Shown here in pieces: positions 25,726 through 34,943 of a stretch of DNA of 64,000 nucleotides; the stretch's first letter is position 1, and every line of letters begins with the position of its first letter. The stretch is from Bin87 sp965222895 (GTDB lineage: Bacteria > Chloroflexota > Dehalococcoidia > Lucifugimonadales > UBA3495), in NCBI GenBank assembly GCA_965222895.1, contig CBDCVB010000002.1, positions 1,736,001 through 1,800,000 on the forward strand, read 5' to 3'. The position numbers and the translations under genes were made by a program. The notes beneath the pieces are model-generated. The model saw only the letters and a list, made by a program, of their open reading frames with translations. It was not told the DNA's origin and did not search any database.

Positions 25726-26619
25726 TTGGAACTTTTGCGCAGCCTGATTTTTGTACCCGGAAACCGGGTCAACATGCTGGAACGGGGGCTAGGCTTCCCG
25801 GCGGATGTGGTTATGGTTGACCTGGAAGACTCGGTTCCGCCGGGGGAAAAGGCCGCGGCTTGCGAGCTGGCCGTTGAATGGGTGCCACGCCTGGCCGCTG
25901 CCGGCAAAAGAGTTATGGTGCGGGTGAATTCGCTGGATACCGGGCTCACCAGCGGCGAGCTGGCTGCCATCGTCTCTCCGGAGTTAGCCGGCATCAGCAT
26001 CGGAAAAGGTGATACCGCCTGGGACCTGCAACAGGTTGATCGGCTGCTGGAACCACTGGAGGCCAGGGCTGGCGTCGCCCCAGGCAGCATCAAGGTTATT
26101 CCCTGGATTGAAACTGCAATGGCTATCGTCCATGTTTACGACATGGCGCGCGCTTCACGGCGCATCTCCGGCATCGCATTCGGCGCCGAAGACTACACCA
26201 ATGACATGGGTGTTATTCGCAGCGATTTTGGCGAAGAGTGCTACTACGCGCGCTCCGCCGTGGCGGTGGCAGCCCGCGCCGCCGGTGTTGCTGCGCTGGA
26301 TGGCCCTTTCGTCGGTTTTCGAGACCCTGAGGGATTGCGAACCGATGCCAACAACGCCCGGCAGATGGGATACACCGGCAAGTTCGCAATTCATCCGGCG
26401 CAAGTTGACATCATCAACGAGACATTCACACCCCATGCTGACGATGTCGCCTACGCCCGACAAGTAGTCGCTGCGTGGGAAGAGGCTGAGGCGGCAGGTC
26501 GGGGATCGCTGTCTATCGATGGGCGCATGGTTGATGTGCCGGTGGTGAAACGGGCGCAGAACCTGTTAGCCCTGGTCGCTGCAATCGACGCTCAAACCGC
26601 CGGAAATCCCGGCGTATGA
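25726..26619 (+). CDS. HpcH/HpaI aldolase / citrate-lyase-beta-like (CitE) CoA-ester lyase
   Basis: 297 residues, TTG start with GGAGGGA (25711-25717) 8 bp upstream. LRSLIFVPGNRVNMLERGLGFPADVVMVDLEDSVPPGEK is the CitE/malyl-CoA lyase N-terminus, with the metal-binding acidic pair. KVIPWIETAMAIVHVYDMA and ISGIAFGAEDYTNDMG carry the conserved Glu and Asp ligands, and GKFAIHPAQVDIINETF the closing motif. It should cleave or form a C-C bond in a CoA thioester such as (S)-citramalyl- or L-malyl-CoA; the substrate cannot be told. No citrate lyase alpha/gamma partners are nearby. Confidence 0.88.
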   Translation: MELLRSLIFVPGNRVNMLERGLGFPADVVMVDLEDSVPPGEKAAACELAVEWVPRLAAAGKRVMVRVNSLDTGLTSGELAAIVSPELAGISIGKGDTAWDLQQVDRLLEPLEARAGVAPGSIKVIPWIETAMAIVHVYDMARASRRISGIAFGAEDYTNDMGVIRSDFGEECYYARSAVAVAARAAGVAALDGPFVGFRDPEGLRTDANNARQMGYTGKFAIHPAQVDIINETFTPHADDVAYARQVVAAWEEAEAAGRGSLSIDGRMVDVPVVKRAQNLLALVAAIDAQTAGNPGV

Positions 26620-26671
26620 TCGAATTAGCCCCGGATACCATGCGGTCTTCCGGCCGGTGGGTTATTCGCTG

Positions 26672-27046
26672 ATGCCACCCGACCGTATCATCCTGTCCGG
26701 TATGCAGTTTTACGGGTTCCACGGTGTCAATCCCGAGGAGCGTCGCCTCGGGCAACCCTTCGTGGTAGATTTGGAAGTCGAGCTGGACTTGCAACCGGCC
26801 GGCGACTCCGACCGTCTGCAAGATACCGTCAGTTACACCCACCTCTACCGCGTGGTAAAGGCCGTGGTCGAAGGCGAGCCAAGGAATCTTCTGGAAACCG
26901 CCGCCGCTGCCATTGCCAATGGTGTTTTTGAGCAAAACCCGGCGGTATGCGGTGTACGAGTGCGGGTGCAGAAGCCGCGCCCGCCAATAAAAGGTTCGGT
27001 TATCGAGTCGGCCGGCGTCGAGATATACCGCCGGCGCGGAGCTTGA
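26672..27046 (+). CDS. folB: Dihydroneopterin aldolase
   Basis: 124 residues from the ATG at 26672; a GTG at 26657 would add five. DRIILSGMQFYGFHGVNPEERRLGQPFVVDLEVELDL is the FolB N-terminus with the pterin-binding Tyr and the Glu of the active site. DTVSYTHLYRVVKAVVEGEPRNLLETAAAAIA is the second conserved block, with the family's catalytic/anchoring residues. It cleaves dihydroneopterin to 6-hydroxymethyl-dihydropterin in folate synthesis. It follows the CitE-like gene by about 50 bp; no other folate gene is in view. Confidence 0.93.
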   Translation: MPPDRIILSGMQFYGFHGVNPEERRLGQPFVVDLEVELDLQPAGDSDRLQDTVSYTHLYRVVKAVVEGEPRNLLETAAAAIANGVFEQNPAVCGVRVRVQKPRPPIKGSVIESAGVEIYRRRGA

Positions 27047-27117
27047 TTTGAAGCTATTGCCGACGATCCACTATGGGCATTGCGCCAGATTAATCATCTA
27101 AACGAAAGGGGTTAGCC

Positions 27118-28743
27118 ATGACTGCCAACGATAATTTATCCGACCCCAACATCGCCCGCGATTTCAACGATGCGACCAAGTTGCAGTATATCAACCTGAA
27201 CAATAAACCGCCGCTATACAAGATTTACCCTGAGCTGCGCGCGATCCCGCTGCCGGCCGTGGCTGAGCAACCAGGTACAGCAATGCACACCCTGGACGCC
27301 ATACGCGGCGATTCGCCAGGCACGAACCCGCTCACGTTGGAAAACCTGGCCAGCCTGTTGTATCACTCCGCGGCAGTTATCAAGCGCGCGCAACTGCGGG
27401 ACGGCGAGGTGCATTACCGGGCTGCAGCATCGGCCGGCGCACTGTATCCAACCGAGGTTTATGTAGTTTGCGGGGACCTGGACGGCCTCCGCGCCGGTGT
27501 CTACCATTTCAATCCTCGAGATTTCACGCTGGCCCGATTGCGAAACGGTGATTTGCGCCGGTGGCTGGGGGCTGCCTCGGGCAACCACGCCGCTTATCCG
27601 GCGACTCTGGTATTCACCACAGTGTTCTGGCGGAGCGCCTGGAAGTACCGCGAGCGTGGATATCGCTATTGCTATTGGGATTTGGGCACCGTTGCGGCCA
27701 ACTTGCTGGCCTCGGGCAACGCCGAGGGTGTGCCCGTGGCGCTGCGGTGCGGTTTTGTGGACCGCCTGGTTGGCGGTTTCCTGGGGCTTGATGGCCTTGA
27801 CGAAGCACCATCTATGCTGGCCTCGTTGGGAACGCCGGACGGGCAGTTGCGGGTCGGTTCCGGGGACGTGCCCGGAATACTTCCGCAAACCAGCAATGAC
27901 CTTCAAGCCGGCGCGATTGAATACCCGTTGTCGCGCCAGTTGCATTTCGCATCGGCATTGCGGACGCGCGAAGACACGGCGCTTTGGAATGCCGCCGGGG
28001 CCCCGGCAGACTCTGGGCGGGATGAACTGGACGGGACGGGAGAAGGGTTCAGGCCGTTGCGCTCCGGAACTGACGGCAATTTTCAGGCGGGGATCGACCT
28101 TAACGCCTACCCGTCCACCACCTTGGGTGAATGCGTCCGTTCCCGAGGGTCTACCCGTAGATTTAGCTCTGAACCCATACCGTGGGAGGCGTTTCGTAGC
28201 GTAATAGACGCGGCGGCGCATGGTCTGGACGAAGCCGGCGTTTACTGCGGCGCTGGCCCGTTGCTCAACCTGTACATCATAGTCAGCGCCGTGGAGGGTA
28301 TGACGCCGGGCGCATATTACTACAATCGCTTTTACAACGGGCTGCGGCTGCTGAAAGCTGGCGATTTCCGCGATACTGCCGGCCACCTGGGTTTTGAGCA
28401 GGCCCTGCCGGCTGATGCCGCCGCCGTCGCATTCATTACCGCCGATCTTGAATCGGCCCACCGCCAGTTCGGTCCTCGGGGTTACAGAGTGGTGCAGACT
28501 GCCGCCGGCCTGCTGGGCGGGAGGCTGTATCTCGGTATGCACTCGGTTGGGATGGGGGCCACCGGGCTGACCTTTTACGACGACACCGTTATCGACTTCT
28601 TTTCGCCTCACGCCAACGGTCAGGATGCGGTTTTTGTAGTGCCCATGGGCGTGCCCCACGAACGCAATCGGGTACGCCCGTTCCGGTCCAGAACCGCCGT
28701 CGGCCTGGATGCCCGAGCGAGAGGCGCTGGGCAGACTTCCTGA
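27118..28743 (+). CDS. SagB-type dehydrogenase with two nitroreductase domains
   Basis: 541 residues. The first SagB/nitroreductase domain (about 50-260) shows LASLLYHSAAVIKR, YRAAASAGALYPTEVYVVC, GVYHFNPRDFTLARLR and YRYCYWDLGTVAANLLASG. The second (about 335-541) repeats the order with STTLGECVRSRGSTRRFSSEPI, GPLLNLYIIVSAVEGMTPGAYYYN and YRVVQTAAGLLGGRLYLG. Each should bind FMN at a dimer-like interface made within one chain. SagB enzymes oxidise azolines in some RiPP pathways, but no YcaO cyclodehydratase or precursor peptide is here, so another oxidation is likely. AAAGGGG (27105-27111) precedes the ATG. Transcribed after folB. Confidence 0.86.
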   Translation: MTANDNLSDPNIARDFNDATKLQYINLNNKPPLYKIYPELRAIPLPAVAEQPGTAMHTLDAIRGDSPGTNPLTLENLASLLYHSAAVIKRAQLRDGEVHYRAAASAGALYPTEVYVVCGDLDGLRAGVYHFNPRDFTLARLRNGDLRRWLGAASGNHAAYPATLVFTTVFWRSAWKYRERGYRYCYWDLGTVAANLLASGNAEGVPVALRCGFVDRLVGGFLGLDGLDEAPSMLASLGTPDGQLRVGSGDVPGILPQTSNDLQAGAIEYPLSRQLHFASALRTREDTALWNAAGAPADSGRDELDGTGEGFRPLRSGTDGNFQAGIDLNAYPSTTLGECVRSRGSTRRFSSEPIPWEAFRSVIDAAAHGLDEAGVYCGAGPLLNLYIIVSAVEGMTPGAYYYNRFYNGLRLLKAGDFRDTAGHLGFEQALPADAAAVAFITADLESAHRQFGPRGYRVVQTAAGLLGGRLYLGMHSVGMGATGLTFYDDTVIDFFSPHANGQDAVFVVPMGVPHERNRVRPFRSRTAVGLDARARGAGQTS

Positions 28744-28831
28744 CCGGCGACATTCTACCGCCCTGCGCCACGCGTATCGGGGATTGCTCGCTATTCCCAG
28801 TCCCGGTTTTCGACACGCGGGAATTGCTACC

Positions 28832-29215
28832 CTATTCGTTGAAGTTGCGCGTTGGTTGGGCTCGGTTGACGGCACTCCGACGTTGGCCGGAGGCTGTAGA
28901 TTCCAACTTACGCAGGCGGGACAGGTTTTTATGGGCAATAATGTTGGTCGGTGAAAGTCGGCATAGCTCCTCAAGGACACGGCCGGCTTCGGCGTAATCG
29001 CCCAATTCCATCAGTGCTTTGGCGAGGCGGTTGCCGGTTTCACAATCTTCAGGGAATAGTTCGAGAATGGCCCGATTCACCTCGACGGCGCGCTCCCAAT
29101 CTCCGCTCAACGCCAGTTTGACGGCTTCTTTGCCGAGATTTATCCTGACCCGAGCGCCCCCGGTCTTCGCACCCGGTGGAATGACACGGTTTCGCGTAAT
29201 GTCGTTCGTCATCAT
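28832..29215 (-). CDS. Tetratricopeptide-repeat protein
   Basis: About 127 residues. NLGKEAVKLALSGDWERAVEVNRAILELFPEDCETGNRLAKALMELGDYAEAGRVLEELCRLSPTNIIAHKNLSRL is two to three TPR units, with the W/A/P spacing of the motif; the basic C-terminus is not structured. Start 29215 (ATG, with a second ATG at 29212) is preferred over an upstream GTG because AAGGGG lies about 10 bp before it. No signal peptide. Probably a small protein-protein adaptor; its partners are unknown. It converges with the SagB-type gene. Confidence 0.8.
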   Translation of the reverse strand: MMTNDITRNRVIPPGAKTGGARVRINLGKEAVKLALSGDWERAVEVNRAILELFPEDCETGNRLAKALMELGDYAEAGRVLEELCRLSPTNIIAHKNLSRLRKLESTASGQRRSAVNRAQPTRNFNE

Positions 29216-29444
29216 CAGCGTGATACCCCTTACTGACAAAATTGAGAAATCAAAAAGATTGATATTGGTATATCTATTAGAATTACACCAGTGTATACGT
29301 GTAGATCAATCGCCGGTCGGTGCAGATTTAAGCGGGTTTGGCAGTTTTCGGCTCTGGTTCCGGAGGGCTCGCGACATCTACGACGCTGGATGCCATCGGC
29401 TGGACGCCATTGAAAGAGCGCGAACGGACAAACATTGACACCGT

Positions 29445-30188
29445 TCAGGACGCGGCGTGGTGACGGTCCTGATAAACGCGCGTGAACCATCGCCAGCGCA
29501 CGACCAGCAGGTCGCGCAACGTGCGCCATCCGTCGCGGACGGGACGTACCTTGCTCTCAGTTCGGTAGTGCCATTCGATGCCTACTTCGCCAATCGATAG
29601 CCCCAGGCGGCGCGCCAGAAAAAGCAACTCGGCGTCAAAGGCGAACCCGTCCAGCGTCTGCAATGGGAACAGGGTTTGGGCTGCGGATGCGTTGAACACC
29701 TTGAAACCGCATTGGGTGTCTGAGATGCCCGGCACCGCCAGGAATTGCGTCATCGCGTTGAATAGTCTGCCCATGAGCCAACGCCCTAGTGGTTCGCCAA
29801 TGCGACGCGCGCCCGGAGCCTCACGGGAGCCAATGACAATATCGGTGGTGGGCGCTCGTGGCGGCAACAACGTTTCGAGAAGCTCAATGGGCATCGACAG
29901 ATCGGCGTCGCACAGAAAGCGGTGTTGCCCCTTTGCCGCCAACATCCCGTGTTTTACGGCGGAGCCTTTGCCGCGGTGCGGGAGGGTGAGCAAGCGCAAG
30001 TTCGCGGTGTGGATGGCAGAGTCCCGCACCACTGCCGCCGTGTCGTCCTCGCTACCGTCATCGCTGACGATGATTTCCCAGTCGTAGGACTGACGGCTCA
30101 AATACGCGGCAACCTTAACCAGGGTGTCCGGAAGCCGGTCCTCTTCGTTGTAGGCCGGGATTACGACCGAGAGGTAGCAGGTAGACAT
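29445..30188 (-). CDS. Family 2 glycosyltransferase (dolichyl-phosphate glucosyl/mannosyltransferase type)
   Basis: 247 residues. LSVVIPAYNEEDRLPDTLVKVAAYL is the GT2 nucleotide-binding start. DWEIIVSDDGSEDDTA and HRFLCDADLSMPIELLETLL give the DD/DXD metal-binding motifs, and DTQCGFKVFNASAAQTLFP is the diagnostic ALG5/DPM1-like segment. No C-terminal membrane helices, so it is a soluble or peripheral enzyme that moves a sugar from a nucleotide donor to a polyprenyl phosphate. It is the last gene of the lysC-thrB run, 21 bp after lysC. uppP in the same run serves the lipid carrier. Confidence 0.86.
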   Translation of the reverse strand: MSTCYLSVVIPAYNEEDRLPDTLVKVAAYLSRQSYDWEIIVSDDGSEDDTAAVVRDSAIHTANLRLLTLPHRGKGSAVKHGMLAAKGQHRFLCDADLSMPIELLETLLPPRAPTTDIVIGSREAPGARRIGEPLGRWLMGRLFNAMTQFLAVPGISDTQCGFKVFNASAAQTLFPLQTLDGFAFDAELLFLARRLGLSIGEVGIEWHYRTESKVRPVRDGWRTLRDLLVVRWRWFTRVYQDRHHAAS

Positions 30189-30209
30189 CCCGGGCGGCCG
30201 GCTGGCTGG

Positions 30210-31439
30210 CTAACTGGCGAGGTCCAGCTGGAAGCCCTCGTGCAGCAGGCGCACCGCATCGTGGGCCCGTTGCTGGTTGATTATGCACGAGATTCGGATT
30301 TCCGATGTCGTAATCATATCGATATTGATGCCACCGTCGGCCAGAATTCGGAACATCCGAGAGGCGTATCCCGGTGTGTTTTGCATACCGGAACCCACCA
30401 CGCTGACCGACGCCAGAGTGTCATCACTGATGATTGTTGCCGCGCCCACGGCGGGTTGCAGCCGTTCGATCTCCCTCAGGGCGCGCGACAGGTCGGTGGT
30501 GGCCACCGTGAAGCTGATGTCGGTGGTCATGCGGTCGGCGCTGGTGTTCTGCACAATGGTGTCGACGCTGATGCCGGCCGATGCCAGGGGTTCGAACAAC
30601 GCCGCGGCCACGCCGGGCTGGTCCGCCACGCCTTGCACGGTCACTTTGGCAACGTTGGTTTGATAGGCGATTCCGGTTACTTTGATACGGTCTTCCATGT
30701 TCTCGTCATCCGGTGTCGCGTGGATCAGGGTGCCGGGGGCGGCGCTGAAGCTGGACGCCACGTAGATAGGGACATTATAAACGGCGCCCAATTCGATTGA
30801 CCTGGGGTGCATCTTGGCGCCGGCGGCAGCAAGTTCGAGCATCTCTTCATAACCAACGCCGGTGAGTTTTCGGGCGCCGGCGACGACCCGTGGGTCGGCG
30901 GTGTATATTCCCTCAACGTCGGTATAAATGTCGCAACGGTCGGCGTCAAGCGCGGCGGCCAGTGCAACGGCGGTCGTGTCCGAACCGCCTCTCCCCAGTG
31001 TCGTAATGTCTTCGTCGGGCGTCAAACCCTGGAATCCCGCTACGATGACCAAACGGCCGGCCGCCAGCTCGCGCCGCACTCGGTCGGGGTCAACTGCGCT
31101 GATGCGCGCCTTACCAAAGGTGTTGTCGGTGCGAATACCGGCTTGCGCCCCGCTGAGGCTGATGGCGTCGTAACCGAGGTTGCGCAGGGCCATCGATAGC
31201 AGGGTAATCGACACCAGCTCGCCGGTGGACAGTAGCAGGTCAAGCTCGCGCGGGTCGGGTTCCCGGGCGACGGTTTGCGCCAGCTCGATCAATTCGTCGG
31301 TGGTGTCGCCCATCGCAGACACCACGGTTACAACCTGATGCCCGGCATCGTGTACATCAGCCAACCGCCGCGCGACGTTGACGATTTTTCCCGCGTCGGC
31401 AACCGAGCTACCGCCATATTTGTGAACGTACAATGCCAT
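30210..31439 (-). CDS. lysC: Aspartate kinase
   Basis: 410 residues from the ATG at 31439 (ALYVHKYGGSSVADAGKI, the kinase N-terminal motif); the longer frame from 31547 adds an unrelated basic extension overlapping thrB. TVVSAMGDTTDELI, GFQGLTPDEDITTLGRGGSDTTAVALA and the MHPRSIELG segment identify it. Two C-terminal ACT domains (about 265-410; VTVQGVADQPGVAAALF and VSVVGSGMQNTPGYASRMF) imply feedback control by lysine and/or threonine. It makes aspartyl phosphate for lysine, threonine and methionine. thrB lies 26 bp upstream. Confidence 0.96.
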   Translation of the reverse strand: MALYVHKYGGSSVADAGKIVNVARRLADVHDAGHQVVTVVSAMGDTTDELIELAQTVAREPDPRELDLLLSTGELVSITLLSMALRNLGYDAISLSGAQAGIRTDNTFGKARISAVDPDRVRRELAAGRLVIVAGFQGLTPDEDITTLGRGGSDTTAVALAAALDADRCDIYTDVEGIYTADPRVVAGARKLTGVGYEEMLELAAAGAKMHPRSIELGAVYNVPIYVASSFSAAPGTLIHATPDDENMEDRIKVTGIAYQTNVAKVTVQGVADQPGVAAALFEPLASAGISVDTIVQNTSADRMTTDISFTVATTDLSRALREIERLQPAVGAATIISDDTLASVSVVGSGMQNTPGYASRMFRILADGGINIDMITTSEIRISCIINQQRAHDAVRLLHEGFQLDLAS

Positions 31440-31465
31440 CTGGCAAATCGCAAACGACGACCTGG

Positions 31466-32389
31466 TCAGTCGTTGGACGAAAGGGATACCACGTGTGCGC
31501 CCAGCTCGGACGGGCTGGTAACTTCGACCCGACCATCTACGCCGCACAATCGGGCCGCGTCGAACATTTCGTAGGCCACCGTCATGGCGCGCTCCTGAGT
31601 CAAAGCCATGATGGCGCTGCCGCTGCCCGACAGGAAAACACCCAACGCGCCGGCGTCGCGAGCTGCTGCAAAAATCACTTTCATCGGCGGAAAAATCGTT
31701 TCGCGGTAGGGCTGATGCAGGCGGTCCTGGGTAGCAATTTTCAGGTATTCCGGTCGGTTGCCTTCCATGGCGGCCACCAGCAAGGCAGCCCTGCTCATAT
31801 TGTACACCGCGTCGGCGACGCTGATTTCGGAGGGCAGCACCCGCCGGGCATCCACGGTGGCGATGCGATTTTCCGGTATGAACAGCACGGCCTGCAAATC
31901 CGCTGGAATCCTGATGGGCGCCGTGTATATTTGGTTGTCCTCCATCACGACTAACCGGAGCCCGCCATGTACGGCCGCCGCCACGTTGTCCGGATGCCCT
32001 TCAATGGTGGCCGCCATTTCGAGCAAGTCGTTGGCGGAGAACGGTTCGCCCAGCAATGCGTTGGCGGCCACCAGCCCGCCGGCTATCGCGGCCGCGCTGC
32101 TACCCATTCCCCGGCTCAACGGGATACCGTTTTGGCAAACGAGTTCCAGAGGCGGAATTGGCGTGTCGGCTTCGTCGTACAGGAAAGCCATTGCCCGGTA
32201 GGTCAGGTTGTCGGTATCGCCGGCCAACTCGCCTTCACCCTCGCCGTTCACCTGCACCGTTGGCGTGCTGCCGGCAGGTAGCGTAGAAACTGTCAAACGG
32301 TTCCAAATGTCCAGTGCCATCCCCAGACAGTCGTATCCCGGGCCCAGATTTGCCGTGGTCGCCGGAGCTCGCACCTCTACGGTAGTCAT
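31466..32389 (-). CDS. thrB: Homoserine kinase
   Basis: About 307 residues, GHMP-kinase family. VRAPATTANLGPGYDCLGMALDIWN is the ThrB N-terminus. GIPLSRGMGSSAAAIAGGLVAANAL is the phosphate-binding GHMP loop, and VFLSGSGSAIMAL the C-terminal GHMP motif. The ATG at 32389 is taken; a GTG three codons upstream is also possible. It phosphorylates homoserine for threonine synthesis and neighbours lysC, so the pair supplies early and late steps of one pathway. thrC and hom are not in view. Confidence 0.95.
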   Translation of the reverse strand: MTTVEVRAPATTANLGPGYDCLGMALDIWNRLTVSTLPAGSTPTVQVNGEGEGELAGDTDNLTYRAMAFLYDEADTPIPPLELVCQNGIPLSRGMGSSAAAIAGGLVAANALLGEPFSANDLLEMAATIEGHPDNVAAAVHGGLRLVVMEDNQIYTAPIRIPADLQAVLFIPENRIATVDARRVLPSEISVADAVYNMSRAALLVAAMEGNRPEYLKIATQDRLHQPYRETIFPPMKVIFAAARDAGALGVFLSGSGSAIMALTQERAMTVAYEMFDAARLCGVDGRVEVTSPSELGAHVVSLSSND

Positions 32390-32415
32390 TTGTATCACTG
32401 CATTGCGAGGGGCGG

Positions 32416-33519
32416 TTAGGACAGGACGCGTTCGCTGACGTAACGCCCGAGGTCGCGATTCTCGTGGAAAGCGAAGCCGCCAAAGTCGCCGCCAAATCCG
32501 ATGATGGGAACCGTGCTTTCGTGGGCCGATCCGTGGGAACGCAACCCCGGCGGTAGAGAAATTTCCCCGGGATTGCCGAACACAACGTCTTGCGCTCCCG
32601 TAACCAGAATGTCGCCCATCCGGCTGGGCATTAGCAGGAAGCGTTGGGCGGCCACATCTCGGGGCAGCGCGTCTTCCACTCCGTCAGCGGCCAGCAGCGC
32701 CCCAATGGCGTCGGCAGTGGCGCTCGGGTCGTCCAAATGGACGTAAATGCAACCGCCCAGGTTGGAATGATGCACAACATACTGGTCTTTGATGATGGGG
32801 ATGGCCTGAGCGCCGATCCCGTGTTTGGCCAAAATCTCCGGTAGGTGGAGCATACGCCGTTTGTCTGACATTCCGTGGTCGGCGGTGATTAGCAACTGCA
32901 CGTCCGGTACATCGTTCGCCAGACGGCCAATCGCCCCATCCAGGATGGCGACATGGCGAGCAGATTCGGGATGATACGGGCCGTAGGTGTGCATCGCGTA
33001 ATCGGTGGTGGCGATGAATGCCAGGTCGTAGTGTTCGGACTGCAAGGCAACGCGGGCGGAGTCGATTGTCCACCCGTTCACCTCCAGCGAATAAACGTGC
33101 GGCGGTTCGCCGGCGGCCGTTACAGCTTCCGGAGTGGGTTGTTCGGAAGAATAGGCCAGGTGTGCATCATCTCCCAGCAGGCGGCCCAGTTTGTCTTTGG
33201 AAGCCGCCAGCAGGGATCTTCCGCCGCCGCGACGACATTGGGCGAAAATGGTATCCGAGCAGATGAATTGGCCGGATTCCACGTATTCTTCGATACCAGC
33301 TTCCCGATCCAGCCAGTAGTTGGACACGATGCCGTGTTGCGCGGGGTAGTGTCCCGTTACCATCGACGTGTTGTTCACGTTGGTAACGCTGGGCATTATC
33401 CCCCCACCCGTTACCCGAAACCCTTCTTTCGAGAGCCGCAGCAGGTTGGGCGCCGGGCAGGTTTCCAGATATTCGGGATCGAGCCCGTCTATCATTACGA
33501 GGACGGTGGTGTGAGGCAT
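32416..33519 (-). CDS. Phosphonoacetate-hydrolase-like phosphodiesterase/phosphatase
   Basis: 367 residues, alkaline-phosphatase superfamily (type I phosphodiesterase group). VMIDGLDPEYL gives Asp11. IMPSVTNVNNTSMVTGHYPAQHGIVSNYWLD holds the likely nucleophile Thr46 and closely follows the phosphonoacetate hydrolase pattern, as does AASKDKLGRLLG. TTDYAMHTYGP, LITADHGM and SAHEST supply the remaining Asp/His zinc ligands. Phosphonoacetate hydrolase splits a C-P bond; a nucleotide pyrophosphatase role cannot be excluded. It sits between thrB and a trehalose-synthase-like gene, with no phn genes nearby. Confidence 0.78.
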   Translation of the reverse strand: MPHTTVLVMIDGLDPEYLETCPAPNLLRLSKEGFRVTGGGIMPSVTNVNNTSMVTGHYPAQHGIVSNYWLDREAGIEEYVESGQFICSDTIFAQCRRGGGRSLLAASKDKLGRLLGDDAHLAYSSEQPTPEAVTAAGEPPHVYSLEVNGWTIDSARVALQSEHYDLAFIATTDYAMHTYGPYHPESARHVAILDGAIGRLANDVPDVQLLITADHGMSDKRRMLHLPEILAKHGIGAQAIPIIKDQYVVHHSNLGGCIYVHLDDPSATADAIGALLAADGVEDALPRDVAAQRFLLMPSRMGDILVTGAQDVVFGNPGEISLPPGLRSHGSAHESTVPIIGFGGDFGGFAFHENRDLGRYVSERVLS

Positions 33520-33554
33520 TGGTTTATCTCACCCCCGGTCGGTTTTCAAGCATA

Positions 33555-34826
33555 TTATGCAATTGCGCGCGCCTGTTCTCCGACTCGCAGGTAATCGTGC
33601 AGGAGTCGAGGAATCAGAAACCGTTGCCGCACCCTATCCTGCGCGGCGGCCCCAATGGTGGCCCGCAACTCGGGGCTGTCGAGCAGTTGCGCCATGCGAT
33701 TCCCAGCTTCCTCCACAGAATCAACGAGATAGCCGGATTCGCCATCCACGATTTGCAACCGGATGCCGCCGACATTGCCGCCGATCACGGGCTTGCCCTT
33801 CCACATGCCTTCCGACACGGTTAGGCCAAATCCTTCGCGGGTGGATTTCTGCACCAAAACTAGTGAGTGAGTTTGCAAGGCGTTGACGATTTGGTCGTTG
33901 GTGGCGGGCAAACTGTCTGGCGAGAAAAACATATGAATGTCAGGGTCGTTGGCGGCGTGCTCGCGTACCGATTCTAACACTGCGACGCCCTCCGGATCGT
34001 CATCGGCCTGGCTCAATCCCAGCAGCGCGAGCTGCAGCCCCGGATGGGTCTGGCGAGCCATCCGGAAAGCGTCGATGACACCCCAGGGGTCTTTCCAGAC
34101 GTCGAATCGGGACACCTGTGTAACCAGGGGACGGGAGACGTCGATGCCAAGGGAGCAGATAACCCGGGCAGCGTCGTCTGCGTGCATTTTGGCGTTCTTG
34201 CCCGTTAATGGGTCAATGGCCGGCGGGGCGATAAAGACGTTCAATCCGGCGGGCAACCGTTGGGGGACGTAGGATTCCAGCGAGCAAACTATGGTACGGT
34301 AGGCGCTGGTTAACGGCAGCAATTCGTCCAGCAACCACTGATTGGGGTTGGTCAAGTCAATGTGAACAATCCAGATGCGTGTGGGCGCGACGTCAGGATT
34401 CAGACGGCGACCCAAGGGCAACAATTGCGGGTCGTGGAAATACCAGACATCAGCCTGCAAGCCAGAGTTGTTAATCTCGTCGGCCACATCGTCCAGGCAA
34501 CCGTAATAGATTGCCAGCTCGGCTTCGGAAAGCCGTCCCTCGGCGCCTTGCAGCATATTGTGAATGCGCTTGGTCACGTCGAAAAACCGGCTGTCTTTCG
34601 GGGTCATCACCAGGCGTTGGGTTTCGACGCCCAGCGCGTTACTCAGCGGAATCAGCGAGTGTAACAATTCAGCCACCCCGCCACCGTAAGCCGTGCTGTT
34701 AATGTGGATCATTTTTAACCCGTGCAACCGATTGCCCAGTTCGGCCAACTGGTGCGCCGTATCGGCGGTCTGGAGGTCCAGGTACGGCCCTGATTCCGTT
34801 TTCGGGTACTGAATTATGTCAATCAA
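33555..34826 (-). CDS. Trehalose-synthase-like (TreT) GT-B glycosyltransferase
   Basis: About 423 residues. GLKMIHINSTAYGGGVAELLHSLIPLSNALGVETQRLVM is the TreT-type GT4 N-terminus. QVSRFDVWKDPWGVIDAFRMA and VQKSTREGFGLTVSEGMWKGKPVIGGNVGGI are the acceptor/donor nucleotide-sugar sites, with the E-x7-E motif. TreT joins NDP-glucose and glucose into trehalose. Start: a TTG at 34826 with AGGAGG 10 bp upstream gives a family-like N-terminus (IDIIQYPKTESGPYLDL); an in-frame start at 34889 would add about 21 residues of low-complexity. A compatible-solute role is inferred. Confidence 0.85.
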   Translation of the reverse strand: MIDIIQYPKTESGPYLDLQTADTAHQLAELGNRLHGLKMIHINSTAYGGGVAELLHSLIPLSNALGVETQRLVMTPKDSRFFDVTKRIHNMLQGAEGRLSEAELAIYYGCLDDVADEINNSGLQADVWYFHDPQLLPLGRRLNPDVAPTRIWIVHIDLTNPNQWLLDELLPLTSAYRTIVCSLESYVPQRLPAGLNVFIAPPAIDPLTGKNAKMHADDAARVICSLGIDVSRPLVTQVSRFDVWKDPWGVIDAFRMARQTHPGLQLALLGLSQADDDPEGVAVLESVREHAANDPDIHMFFSPDSLPATNDQIVNALQTHSLVLVQKSTREGFGLTVSEGMWKGKPVIGGNVGGIRLQIVDGESGYLVDSVEEAGNRMAQLLDSPELRATIGAAAQDRVRQRFLIPRLLHDYLRVGEQARAIA

Positions 34827-34943
34827 GCCAGTGTTTCCTCCTACGGCTAATAACGGCAAACCAACCGCAATGATACTGTCCGTCGACAACTATGTACACC
34901 GGTCGTGTTTGCGGGATGACGTCATTGCTGACCAGCGTCGGTG

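Noticed and set aside
27214..28980. 588-codon minus-strand open frame
   Set aside because: Antisense of the SagB-type gene; rich in Arg/Pro/Gln with no family pattern, typical of a high-G+C shadow frame.
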